From Bin18 sp965242795 (GTDB lineage Bacteria; Desulfobacterota; Binatia; Bin18), in NCBI GenBank assembly GCA_965242795.1, contig OZ251505.1:3844001-3908000 (forward strand): 64,000 nucleotides of DNA. The letters are read 5' to 3'. The notes under the pieces were generated by a model. The model made no database searches, was not told the DNA's origin, and saw only the letters and a program-made list of their open reading frames with translations. Below are positions 31,992 through 39,712 of the stretch, in pieces. Each line of letters opens with the position of its first letter. The first letter of the stretch is position 1. The position numbers were made by a program, and so were the translations under genes.

Positions 31992-33042
31992 TGATGAGAA
32001 CCTCCTTTGAGCTTTTTCTTTTCGACAACGCATATTGTATGGGAGTCATCAATACCTCCACCGTGGCGCAGCGTTGAGACAATAACTGTTCGAGTTGGGA
32101 AACAGTCGGTATGCCATCCGTCCGGTACGAGATGGCTATGGTTGTTCCTGAATGCGTTTCGATGATTTTCCGGAATGCCTCAAAAATAACGGTAGGTTGC
32201 TCCCACTGTGAACGTTGCCTGAGAAGAGGTTTATGTGGCCGGGATCGGTCTATCTGTCGCATCAAATCAGGGTCCCATAAAATATCGAAGAATCCATAAT
32301 ACTCGTCATAGGGAGTGCCGATCCCACGCGAGTTAATATATGGAGGGTCCAAATAGACTAAGTCATAGTCTCCGGCAACGTCAATCGGATCACCTACGAT
32401 GGGAAGGGCCGGCATCACTTCGGGTCCTAATGCGTAGGCGTTTGCTTCGTTAACGAATCTTCTGAAATGTTCAGGAAAAGGTCTGTCCCATGTTGTTTTG
32501 TTTCCGAAACTTCGTGAAACCTTTCGAGTGCGCATGTTGAGATTTGCTCTGTGGAACAGATTGTAAGGGCGTTTAGCCAGAGCGCTTTGAAACAGCGCCC
32601 AGAACGGCAAACCACGGTCGCTTTCCGGAAGTGACCGGATGAACTCGGCAGCGCCCTCTAACCATCGCATTTCGTCCTCGAAAAAGAAAATATCCCGATA
32701 AGTGGAAAATATCGGTCCACCTTCACAAACGAGACCGTGTTCGATGATGGCTTCCGTCATATCTTTCGTTACTGGGGCTCCTCCTGCAAATCCAAGGACG
32801 GTCGCATAGCTGCTCCACAGTCGGTCAACGGCAGTTACCTTCCAGCCCATTGAAGCGAAACCATAAGAAACCACGCCGCTCCCACTGAAGCCGTCAAGCA
32901 CCTGTCCGGGATGTCGAAGGTGTGTCGTTATAGATTGCAAGAGCCAGCCAAGAATCCTGCGTTTACTTCCTTGGAATCTTGTTGAATAGGAATGTTGGGG
33001 AATAAACGGTGTTAAATTGAGTTGACGTGCGGCGGTGCCCAT
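31975..33042 (-). CDS. D12-class DNA adenine methyltransferase, partner of the EcoRV-like enzyme
   Basis: A 355-residue N6-adenine methyltransferase of the Dam/M.EcoRV (D12) class. F23-Q-G-S-K-R-R-I-L at the N-terminus and D50-G-F-S-G-S-G-V-V bind AdoMet; catalytic D-P-P-Y is at 232-235. L-F-H-R-A-N-L-N-M-R lies in the target-recognition part. ATG 33042 follows GGGAGGGAG; the frame extends 38 codons further 5' without a ribosome site. It is first in the operon and overlaps the nuclease gene, so protection is made before cleavage. GC is lower than in the flanks, as expected for a transferred restriction system. No controller (C) protein gene is seen. Confidence 0.92.
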   Translation of the reverse strand: MGTAARQLNLTPFIPQHSYSTRFQGSKRRILGWLLQSITTHLRHPGQVLDGFSGSGVVSYGFASMGWKVTAVDRLWSSYATVLGFAGGAPVTKDMTEAIIEHGLVCEGGPIFSTYRDIFFFEDEMRWLEGAAEFIRSLPESDRGLPFWALFQSALAKRPYNLFHRANLNMRTRKVSRSFGNKTTWDRPFPEHFRRFVNEANAYALGPEVMPALPIVGDPIDVAGDYDLVYLDPPYINSRGIGTPYDEYYGFFDILWDPDLMRQIDRSRPHKPLLRQRSQWEQPTVIFEAFRKIIETHSGTTIAISYRTDGIPTVSQLEQLLSQRCATVEVLMTPIQYALSKRKSSKEVLIIGYHQ

Positions 33043-33451
33043 TCTCTCCCTCCCACAGCCGAAATCGCTCTTGACCAGATCGTCATCCCTGCCGGTCATG
33101 GAATCTCTGTAACGGAGCCGCCTGCTATCGTATTGAGAGCCCTCCATCTCTCTCATCTCTTTTTCTTTTACTCCTGACGCAGCAATACTGGAATCAGAAA
33201 ATTTTGTCGAGAGTCGTCCGTGACTTCTATCTATGATGGCTGCCTACAGGCTTTCCGGTGGCGGTGATTGAACACATCCGTCATGAGCGAGAAACACGGT
33301 CGTGGATGGTGGCGTTGGGTATCGCGCAGATGGGGATGCCTCGGTGACACAGGTAAGTTTCCACAGATTCGGATCTTCTCGCTCCAGAGTCCCCCGCACC
33401 CATATCGCTGGAATCCGTTTCAGGCTGCACAGCAATCAAAAATTCCTCCCC
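33043..33451. other. 409-base gap upstream of the restriction-modification operon
   Basis: No convincing gene. Short frames on either strand (for example 33244-33435 minus) have no family resemblance or ribosome site. The part next to the methyltransferase is AT-rich and should hold its promoter, but I cannot point to a clear -35/-10 pair. The other end contains the hairpin at 33448. Confidence 0.5.
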
Positions 33452-33464
33452 TCACCGTGAGGGG
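33448..33464. terminator. Hairpin at the end of the thioesterase gene
   Basis: CCCCTCAC and GTGAGGGG around one base, overlapping the stop codon of the minus-strand thioesterase. AT-rich sequence follows on the minus strand (AATTTTTGAT), so it can act as an intrinsic terminator. Confidence 0.5.
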
Positions 33465-33853
33465 CCGTAGCCCAGCTTGTACGTCAGCATCCCCTTGGCG
33501 ACGGCTTGGCCCGCCGCTGTCGTGACGTCGATTTCGACGAAGACGAGGCTGTGGCCGCGGCGGATGACCCGCGCATCCGCAATCAGGTCCACGGCTTCGG
33601 CCGCGGAGAGATAGCTCACCGTCAAGTTGGCGGTTGCACCGCGGACGGCCTGCGGACTAGCCCCCGTCCACGCGGCGACGACGCCCGCGGTGTCGATCAG
33701 CGTGGCGATGGCGCCGCCGTGCACGACCTCGCCCGCGGTCCGCACCCCGGGCGTGAATGGCAGGCGGACGCGGCAGGTGTCGGGGCGCTCGTGCTCTATG
33801 CGCAGGCCGAGGAGTCGGGAGAACGGGTCGGTGTGGAGAATGCCGTCAGCCAC
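33452..33853 (-). CDS. PaaI-like hotdog thioesterase
   Basis: A 133-residue hotdog-fold acyl-CoA thioesterase. G-L-R-I-E-H-E-R, the catalytic region G-E-V-V-H-G-G-A-I-A-T-L-I-D (H-G-G with acidic residue 10 later) and V-S-Y-L-S-A-A are typical of the PaaI/YbgC-like group. R-R-G-H-S-L-V-F-V-E-I-D-V then A-K-G-M-L-T-Y also fit. The GTG start has AGAGG just upstream. It is tail-close to the restriction operon but unrelated to it; the acyl substrate is unknown. Confidence 0.85.
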   Translation of the reverse strand: MADGILHTDPFSRLLGLRIEHERPDTCRVRLPFTPGVRTAGEVVHGGAIATLIDTAGVVAAWTGASPQAVRGATANLTVSYLSAAEAVDLIADARVIRRGHSLVFVEIDVTTAAGQAVAKGMLTYKLGYGPSR

Positions 33854-33888
33854 GTGGCCTCTCTGATGAGAGCGCCTTGGAGGCGCGA

Positions 33889-34335
33889 TTAGAGCCGCAT
33901 ATCGCCGCGTTCCGAAGGTTGGAAGGCGTCGCGCTCGGGGGAACCGAACGGCAGGTCAATGGGTTGATTGAGCGGCACGGCTTCTTCTCGAGCGTCGGGG
34001 GCGACGGGCGACCGGTCCTCGGGGTCCGGGCCGTCGTAGGGAAAGAAGGTCAGCGCGATCACGACGTACAGGAAACACCACAAGGCCATGAACGGGGTCC
34101 GGTCCTTGAAGACGAGCGGGCCGATCTCGATGTCCTTTTTCCCCTGCACCTTGCGCAGGAAGAAGACCAGCGGCCCGGCGACCGCAATCGCGGCCAGTGC
34201 GGGGTAGAGCATGAACGAGGCCGGCGTGTACGTCTCTCCCGCATCCAGATAGGGCTTGAGCCGCACCCCGGACACCACCGCGGCGACGAGCACCGACAGC
34301 GCGGTCGCCAGCATCCCTAACAATTCGTTTTTCAT
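33889..34335 (-). CDS. Small membrane protein of unknown function
   Basis: A 148-residue protein with three hydrophobic segments: residues about 5-24, 41-62 (M-L-Y-P-A-L-A-A-I-A-V-A-G-P-L-V-F-F) and 82-100 (F-M-A-L-W-C-F-L-Y-V-V-I-A-L). A soluble Pro/Asp/Glu-rich tail of about 45 residues follows. K-K-D-I-E-I-G-P-L-V-F-K-D-R-T-P-F-M lies in a loop. I do not recognise the family. M-K-N-E-L-L-G (34335) is preferred to a start 9 codons earlier because it opens directly onto the first span. It is divergent from engB. Confidence 0.6.
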   Translation of the reverse strand: MKNELLGMLATALSVLVAAVVSGVRLKPYLDAGETYTPASFMLYPALAAIAVAGPLVFFLRKVQGKKDIEIGPLVFKDRTPFMALWCFLYVVIALTFFPYDGPDPEDRSPVAPDAREEAVPLNQPIDLPFGSPERDAFQPSERGDMRL

Positions 34336-34389
34336 CCGTGGTAGAGAAACAAGGCTCGGCAAGGGAAGTCAAGGCGGAGGGAGTGGGGA

Positions 34390-35007
34390 GTGAAGATCTC
34401 GAACGTCGCGTTTGCGGGCGCGGCCGGCCGGCCCGGCCGGTATCCGACGTTGCCGTATCCCGAAATCGCGTTCGCCGGCCGCTCGAACGTGGGCAAGTCC
34501 TCGCTCATCAACCGTCTGTTGGAGCGGCGCACGGCGCGCGTCGGCGCGACCCCGGGCCGCACGCGGCAGTTGACTTTCTTTACGGTCAACGACGCCCTGA
34601 CCTTCGTCGATCTGCCCGGCTACGGTTATGCCCGGGTCGCCAAATCCGAGCGGCGGGCGTGGCAGAAGCTGGTCGAAGACTACCTGCGTGGCGCCCCGCG
34701 ATTATGCGGCGTGGTCATTATCATCGACATCCGCCGCGGCCCCGAAGACGAAGAGGCCGCGCTGTGCGAATTCCTGACGCACCACCGCCGGCCGTTCGTA
34801 TTCGTCGCCACGAAATGCGACAAGCTGTCGCGGCTGCAATGCGACAAACAGTGCCGGGTTCTGGCCGGCCGCCTGGGGACACAGCCGCTTCTATTTTCCG
34901 CGCGCAACGGCAGCGGTCGTGATGCCCTGTGGCAAACCTTGCTCGACTTGGCGGCCCCGCGGCCGGCCGATTCCGTCGCGCCGGCGCAAACCGGAACGAG
35001 AACATGA
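34390..35007 (+). CDS. engB: Ribosome-biogenesis GTPase EngB (YihA/YsxC)
   Basis: A 205-residue GTPase needed for large-subunit assembly. All G motifs are present: G1 G-R-S-N-V-G-K-S-S, G2 T-P-G-R-T-R-Q, G3 D-L-P-G-Y-G-Y-A, G4 T-K-C-D-K. The GTG at 34390 follows GGAGGGAG. About 20 residues of Ala/Pro-rich tail go beyond the usual end. The stop overlaps the next gene's ATG (ATGA). Confidence 0.95.
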   Translation: MKISNVAFAGAAGRPGRYPTLPYPEIAFAGRSNVGKSSLINRLLERRTARVGATPGRTRQLTFFTVNDALTFVDLPGYGYARVAKSERRAWQKLVEDYLRGAPRLCGVVIIIDIRRGPEDEEAALCEFLTHHRRPFVFVATKCDKLSRLQCDKQCRVLAGRLGTQPLLFSARNGSGRDALWQTLLDLAAPRPADSVAPAQTGTRT

Positions 35008-35930
35008 CACACGCCCCGCCCCGCGTGTCGGCCATCATCCCGACCAACAACCGGCCCGCGTTTTTGCGCGAGGCGCTCGCCTCGGTGTGCGCCCAGACGT
35101 ACCGCGACGTCGAGATCGTGGTCGTGGACGACGGCTCGGCACCGGCTGCGCGTGCCGCAACGCAGCGGGTGATAGCGGAATTCGCCCGCGGACAGGATCT
35201 GTCGGTCCGTTGCATCTTTCAGCCCCACCGCGGCGTGTCCGCGGCGCGCAACCGCGGGGTTCGTGCCAGCCGCGGCGCATTGCTGGCGTTTCTGGATTCC
35301 GACGACGTCTGGCTGCCGGACAACCTGGCGCGACAGGTGGCGTTGTTCGACGCCCGACCGCGAACGCAAATCTGTCAGACCGAGGAAATCTGGCTGCGCC
35401 GCGGGGTGCGCGTCAACCCACGCGCCGTGCACCGCAAGCCGGATGGCGACGTGTTTCTCGCCAGCTTGGCCCGCTGCGTGGTCAGTCCGTCCGCGGTCAT
35501 GCTACGCCGCGCCCTCTTCGAGCGGGCCGGCGGCTTCGACGAAGCCCTACCGGCGTGCGAGGATTACGACTTGTGGCTGCGCATCGCCGTGAACGAATCG
35601 GTCCCGCTGATCGACGCGCCGCTCGTCCTGAAGCGGGGCGGGCACGACGACCAACTCTCGCGCCGGTATTGGGGGATGGACCGGTTTCGGATCGTGGCGC
35701 TGTGCAAGTTGTTGGATTCGGGCCGACTCGACGGCCCGCGCCGGCGGGCGACCCTCGACTTGCTGCACGCCAAGTGCCGCATCCTGGCGCAGGGAGCGCG
35801 AAAGCGGGGGAAATCCGCGGCGATCTACGAAAGCCTCGCCGCACGGTATCCCGGCGATCGTGTGCTCACGTCCGAGGTCCCGACCGTCGAACCGTATGCC
35901 GAAACCCGACTCGAATCCTCAGCCGCCTGA
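35004..35930 (+). CDS. Family 2 glycosyltransferase
   Basis: A 308-residue GT-A glycosyltransferase. S-A-I-I-P-T-N-N-R-P-A-F-L-R-E-A-L, V-V-D-D-G-S, A-A-R-N-R-G-V and the metal-binding D-S-D-D-V-W mark the nucleotide-sugar domain; E-D-Y-D-L-W-L-R-I-A is the typical acceptor-side motif of GT2 enzymes in surface-glycan synthesis. No membrane span. It is coupled to engB by ATGA and overlaps the next gene by 35 bases. Sugar and acceptor are unknown. Confidence 0.9.
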   Translation: MTHAPPRVSAIIPTNNRPAFLREALASVCAQTYRDVEIVVVDDGSAPAARAATQRVIAEFARGQDLSVRCIFQPHRGVSAARNRGVRASRGALLAFLDSDDVWLPDNLARQVALFDARPRTQICQTEEIWLRRGVRVNPRAVHRKPDGDVFLASLARCVVSPSAVMLRRALFERAGGFDEALPACEDYDLWLRIAVNESVPLIDAPLVLKRGGHDDQLSRRYWGMDRFRIVALCKLLDSGRLDGPRRRATLDLLHAKCRILAQGARKRGKSAAIYESLAARYPGDRVLTSEVPTVEPYAETRLESSAA

Positions 35931-36486
35931 CCACGCGGACCCCGCCGACCCGGTCGCGGCCTACGCCCGGCAGAAACGGTTCTCCGCGGCCACCTTGGCA
36001 CGTTGGCAGGCGTGGCCGGCCGAGGATCGGGCCGCGCTCTTGTCGCTCGTGTGTGACCTGCGCTGCGGTGAGAACCACGTCAAGGACTTGCTTGATTGGC
36101 TGACGGACATTGCCCGGCGCGACGTCTGCGGAGTTGCCGAGGTGCTGGCCGGACCCGCAATTCATTCCGCGCGGGCGGGGTCGGCGTCGCGGAACGACCG
36201 GCTCAAGGCGGTCAAGGTCGCGCTGCACCGTCTCCGATTCCCCCGACTCACCCGGCTCGAAGATCAGGTGCACCAAGCGGTGCGGGCTCTCGACTTGGGC
36301 CGGAGCATGCAGGTATCCTTCCCCCCGAATTTCGAGGGGGACGAACTCACTATCAGTATGACCGTCCGCAGCGTGGACGACTTGCGCGCGCAGTGCGCCC
36401 GTCTGAACGACCGCTTGGCCGACGGCGGATTCGCGCGCCTGTTCGCCGCCTTGGACCACGTGGAAGACGATGGCGCGGACGACTGA
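35896..36486 (+). CDS. Hypothetical helical protein upstream of the SPL-like gene
   Basis: A 196-residue soluble protein: Pro-rich start, then a helical half (L-C-D-L-R-C-G-E-N-H-V-K-D-L-L-D-W-L-T-D-I-A) and a second half with K-A-V-K-V-A-L-H-R-L-R-F-P and a beta-rich end (F-P-P-N-F-E-G-D-E-L-T-I-S-M-T-V-R-S). I recall similar small proteins next to SPL-like radical SAM genes in other non-sporulating bacteria, but cannot verify this here. It ends 33 bases before the radical SAM gene. An auxiliary or DNA-contact role is only a guess. Confidence 0.6.
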   Translation: MPKPDSNPQPPDHADPADPVAAYARQKRFSAATLARWQAWPAEDRAALLSLVCDLRCGENHVKDLLDWLTDIARRDVCGVAEVLAGPAIHSARAGSASRNDRLKAVKVALHRLRFPRLTRLEDQVHQAVRALDLGRSMQVSFPPNFEGDELTISMTVRSVDDLRAQCARLNDRLADGGFARLFAALDHVEDDGADD

Positions 36487-36519
36487 CGGCCTCGAGTCGT
36501 CCGTCCCCGAGCGTGACAC

Positions 36520-37638
36520 ATGATCGACTACCGACCGACCGAAATCCTGGTCGAACGCGGCGAGGAGAACGCCGCTGTGACGCGCCGGGCGCTCGCAAAA
36601 TTCCCGGACGTGCCGGTTCGCATCGTCGAAAGAGAGTGGGAGGAGGAAGACTGGCGCCGCGAATCCACGCCAGCCTCGGGCCGTGACCCATTCGGCGAAG
36701 GGAAGCGGCGTCTGTTCTTCACCCGCCAGCGTGCGCGGTTTCTCGAACACTGTCCCGCCGGCACGCCCGGCTTGGTGTGCTGCAACTACCTCGTCGTCAG
36801 CCTGATCTCCAACTGCCCGATGGATTGCAGTTACTGCTTTCTTCAAGAATATCTCGCCAACAACCCGACGCTCAAAATCTTCACCAACGTGGGAGACCTG
36901 CTCGCCGAAGTCGCCGAAGTCGTGGACCGGCATCCCGCGCGGCAGTTCCGCATCGGCACGGGCGAATTGTCCGACAGTTTGGCGCTCGACCCGATCGTCG
37001 GCTTTTCGCAGGACCTCGTGCCGTTCTTCGCGGCGCGCGACAACGCGCTGCTCGAACTCAAGACCAAGAGCGCCTGCGTGGACGGCTTGCTGCGGCTCGA
37101 CCCGCGGGGCCGGGTGGTCGTGTCGTGGACGCTCAGCCCGCCCGCGGTCGCCGACACCGAAGAGCACGGCACGGCCTCGTTTGCGGCACGTCTCGACGCC
37201 GCACGGCGCGTGCAGGCGGCCGGCTACAAAGTCGGCTTCCACTTCGACCCGCTGATCGAGTATCCCGGCTGGCGCGCGGACTACGAGCAGACGCTCGACC
37301 GGGTCTTCGACCGCATCGACCCAAGCGGCGTGGCGTGGATCAGTTTCGGCAGCCTGCGGCTGACCCCGGGGCTGCGCAAGATCATGCGCCGCCGCTTCCC
37401 CGACACCCGCCTGCTGGCGGGCGAGCACGTTGTATGCGCCGACGGCAAATGGCGCACGTTCCAGCCTCTGCGCGTCACGATGTACCGCTGCTTGACCGAG
37501 CGACTCCGCGACGTGGCGCCCGACGTGCCCGTGTACATGTGTATGGAGACTCCCGCGGTATGGCGCAAAGTCTTCGGCAGCGCGCCCGCGTGCGACAAGG
37601 ATGTGGCCCGCGGTTTGACGCAGCCTCATCTGGGCTGA
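36520..37638 (+). CDS. Spore-photoproduct-lyase-like radical SAM protein
   Basis: A 372-residue radical SAM protein of the SplB family. The cluster motif C-x3-C-x2-C sits in L-I-S-N-C-P-M-D-C-S-Y-C-F-L-Q-E-Y, followed by I-G-T-G-E-L-S-D-S and E-L-K-T-K-S-A, and the late Y-M-C-M-E-T-P-A-V-W-R-K-V-F-G matches the conserved C-terminal block of spore photoproduct lyases. The family's known activity is repair of a thymine lesion in spore DNA, using a nearby cysteine. There is no sporulation gene in this window and the organism looks Gram-negative, so the lesion or substrate is open. Confidence 0.85.
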   Translation: MIDYRPTEILVERGEENAAVTRRALAKFPDVPVRIVEREWEEEDWRRESTPASGRDPFGEGKRRLFFTRQRARFLEHCPAGTPGLVCCNYLVVSLISNCPMDCSYCFLQEYLANNPTLKIFTNVGDLLAEVAEVVDRHPARQFRIGTGELSDSLALDPIVGFSQDLVPFFAARDNALLELKTKSACVDGLLRLDPRGRVVVSWTLSPPAVADTEEHGTASFAARLDAARRVQAAGYKVGFHFDPLIEYPGWRADYEQTLDRVFDRIDPSGVAWISFGSLRLTPGLRKIMRRRFPDTRLLAGEHVVCADGKWRTFQPLRVTMYRCLTERLRDVAPDVPVYMCMETPAVWRKVFGSAPACDKDVARGLTQPHLG

Positions 37639-37701
37639 ACCTGGACCGCTGCTTTGCGAAGGGCTTGACAGTCTCCCGCAACGCAAGCCAAACATACACG
37701 T

Positions 37702-38004
37702 ATGAAGCAGATCAGAGGAAAGACTTGGACATCGCGGCAGCCACGGGCGTATCGCACGCCGCGTACCGGAGAAGAACCGTCAACCGGGAAGCGTTCGCCC
37801 GGCCCAGGAGACGTCGGGGCACTACTTCGAGAACTGGCAAAGTGCCACGACGGAGGGCTCTTGTCCAAGCAGCAATATCAACGGCTCATGCTGTTGGCGT
37901 GCAGCGTGTACATCGGGCAAGAGGTCGAGCGACAGGTAGGGCACGTTCTGGAAGAAACGTTTTCTCCGGAACGCATGGCGCGTTACTTCTCGTTTTCGCA
38001 CTGA
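37702..38004 (+). CDS. Hypothetical protein, about 100 residues
   Basis: Basic N-terminal half rich in Arg, Thr, Pro and Gly, then a helical part (V-G-A-L-L-R-E-L-A-K-C-H-D-G-G-L-L-S-K-Q-Q-Y-Q-R-L-M-L-L-A) ending in E-R-M-A-R-Y-F-S-F. The second half looks like a real small helical domain with a short-linear 'SKQQYQRL' element. The basic half may be non-coding, and the true start could be later. No recognised family and no clear ribosome site. Confidence 0.4.
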   Translation: MKQIRGKTWTSRQPRAYRTPRTGEEPSTGKRSPGPGDVGALLRELAKCHDGGLLSKQQYQRLMLLACSVYIGQEVERQVGHVLEETFSPERMARYFSFSH

Positions 38005-38014
38005 GGACGGCTCG

Positions 38015-38446
38015 GTGACCGACAGTCCCACAGACGGCCCCGATACGGCGCTTGCGGCATCGGAGGGGCTGTCGAAGACCGAGCGGCAGGACGTTCCCGG
38101 CCAAGACACGCCAGTGGCTCCCCAACAGGTAATCGAACAATTCGAGCAGTTCATTGCCGGCGGAATCGGTCACGTCCGTAATCCGGTGCTCGACAAGATC
38201 AATGAAGAACATATCGCCACAGCCCTCGAACTTGCTGGCAAGAACGACGCGCGGACCTTCGAGTGCTCCAAAGCAGAGCGCCGCTATCGCCTGACCTACG
38301 TCCTGATTGCGCTCGCCGCGTTCTTCGCATTGACGTTCTACCTGCTGCCGGCCGACAAGGAACTCTATAAGCAGGTTGTCCAAATGTTGGTTGCTTTTGG
38401 CGGAGGCTTCGGGGTGGGTTATGGAGTTCGGCACTGGCAGAGTTAG
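38015..38446 (+). CDS. Hypothetical protein with two C-terminal membrane spans
   Basis: A 143-residue protein starting with GTG after TGAGGA. The N-terminal half is acidic and soluble. Residues about 95-112 (Y-V-L-I-A-L-A-A-F-F-A-L-T-F-Y-L-L) and 121-137 (V-Q-M-L-V-A-F-G-G-G-F-G-V-G-Y-G) are membrane spans with a short loop, so most of the protein faces one side. It lies 10 bases after the preceding small gene, probably in one unit. Function unknown. Confidence 0.6.
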   Translation: MTDSPTDGPDTALAASEGLSKTERQDVPGQDTPVAPQQVIEQFEQFIAGGIGHVRNPVLDKINEEHIATALELAGKNDARTFECSKAERRYRLTYVLIALAAFFALTFYLLPADKELYKQVVQMLVAFGGGFGVGYGVRHWQS

Positions 38447-38518
38447 TGTCGAACGTCATCCGAGCATGGTCGGAGAACGTTCTTGACGGCGGCGCGGCAC
38501 AGACGGATCGGAGGCGGT

Positions 38519-38998
38519 ATGGCAATCGACGGGCGCGAATTACGGAATGCGATGGGGCTGTTTGCAACCGGAGTGACGGTCATCACGACCAGGGACGCCG
38601 CGGGAAAGCCGTTCGGCCTGACCGCCAACGCGTTCAGTTCGTTGTCGCTGGAGCCGCCGCTCCTGTTGATCTGTGTCGATAAGACGGTTGATTGCTACGC
38701 CTGTTTCGACGAGTCCAAGGTGTTCGCCGTCAACGTGCTGAGCCTTGATCAGGAAGCCCTTTCCACCCGGTTCGCTACCAAGGGCATCGAGAAATTCGAG
38801 GGCGTCGCTTTCCACACCGGCGATTCGGGCGTGGCCTTGCTGGACGGCGCACTCGCCCATTTCGAATGCACGGTCGAACACGCCTACGAGGGCGGCGACC
38901 ACACGATCTACGTCGGCCGCATCCAGGCGCTGACCACGGCCGCGGGCGACCCGCTGCTGTTCTTTCAGGGCAAGTACCGCAACTTGGCGTCGGCCTAG
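38519..38998 (+). CDS. Flavin reductase-like protein
   Basis: A 159-residue FMN-binding split-barrel protein of the HpaC/NtaB-like flavin reductase family. R-N-A-M-G-L-F-A-T-G-V-T-V-I-T-T, G-L-T-A-N-A-F-S-S-L-S-L-E-P-P-L-L, F-A-V-N-V-L and G-D-H-T-I-Y-V-G-R-I are diagnostic. Reduces free flavin with NAD(P)H for a partner monooxygenase. The luciferase-like gene at 24106-25335 is a possible but unproven client. GGAGGCGG lies right before ATG 38519. It is convergent with the phosphoglycerate mutase gene. Confidence 0.9.
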   Translation: MAIDGRELRNAMGLFATGVTVITTRDAAGKPFGLTANAFSSLSLEPPLLLICVDKTVDCYACFDESKVFAVNVLSLDQEALSTRFATKGIEKFEGVAFHTGDSGVALLDGALAHFECTVEHAYEGGDHTIYVGRIQALTTAAGDPLLFFQGKYRNLASA

Positions 38999-39047
38999 GT
39001 GCTCGGGGGGTACGCCCCGCACTTCCCGCCGCGGCCCGCGCGGTCGG

Positions 39048-39659
39048 CTACAGGATTGCTTTCGAGACGACCGTGCCCGCGGCGTCGAGATCGTACACCA
39101 CCGGCACGCCCGTCCCCAATTCCAGGCCGAGAACTTCCTCGCGGGTCAATCCGTCCATGTGCATGATGATGGAGCGCAGGCTGTTGCCGTGCGCCGCCAC
39201 CAACACGTGCTGTCCGGCGTGTACCGCGGGCAGGATGTTGGATTGCAGGTAGGGCAGGGTTCGGGCCGCCGTGTTTTCCAGACTTTCGCCCCCGGGCGGG
39301 GCGACGTCGTAGCTGCGCCGCCACAGACGCACCTGCGCGTCTCCGAATTTCTTCGCGGTCTCGGCTTTGTCGAGCCCTTGCAGGTCGCCGTAGTGGCGTT
39401 CGTTGAGGGCCTGATCCCGTTCGTTGGGGAGTCCGGTCTGACCGAGCACGTCCAGCACCAGTTCCAGGGTCCGGATCGCGCGTTGCAGCACCGAGGTGAA
39501 CGTGCGGTCGAAGTGCAGCCCCGCGGCCTTGATCTTTTCGCCGGCCTGCCGCGCCTCGGTCTCGCCCAGGTCGGTCAGCGGCACGTCCATCCAGCCGGTG
39601 AAACGGTTTTCCAGGTTCCACTGCGACTGGCCGTGACGCAGGAGGACGAGGTGCGCCAT
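39048..39659 (-). CDS. gpmA: 2,3-bisphosphoglycerate-dependent phosphoglycerate mutase
   Basis: Glycolytic histidine phosphatase-fold enzyme of 203 residues, shorter than the 250 of E. coli but matching the short form of some bacteria. The phosphorylated histidine lies in V-L-L-R-H-G-Q-S-Q-W-N, followed by N-R-F-T-G-W, N-E-R-H-Y-G-D-L-Q-G-L and the second catalytic histidine in V-A-A-H-G-N-S-L-R. P-P-G-G-E-S-L is also conserved. The N-R-F-T-G-W and E-R-H-Y-G elements argue for a true mutase instead of a general phosphatase. Confidence 0.93.
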   Translation of the reverse strand: MAHLVLLRHGQSQWNLENRFTGWMDVPLTDLGETEARQAGEKIKAAGLHFDRTFTSVLQRAIRTLELVLDVLGQTGLPNERDQALNERHYGDLQGLDKAETAKKFGDAQVRLWRRSYDVAPPGGESLENTAARTLPYLQSNILPAVHAGQHVLVAAHGNSLRSIIMHMDGLTREEVLGLELGTGVPVVYDLDAAGTVVSKAIL

Positions 39660-39712
39660 TACGGGGGCGTCTCCGCACGGGCGGCGTTCATGCGGCCCGC
39701 CATACCAGCCAG

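Noticed and set aside
33244..33525. Short frames of 63 and 85 codons on either strand near the restriction operon
   Set aside because: No ribosome site, no recognisable family and a composition unlike the neighbouring genes.
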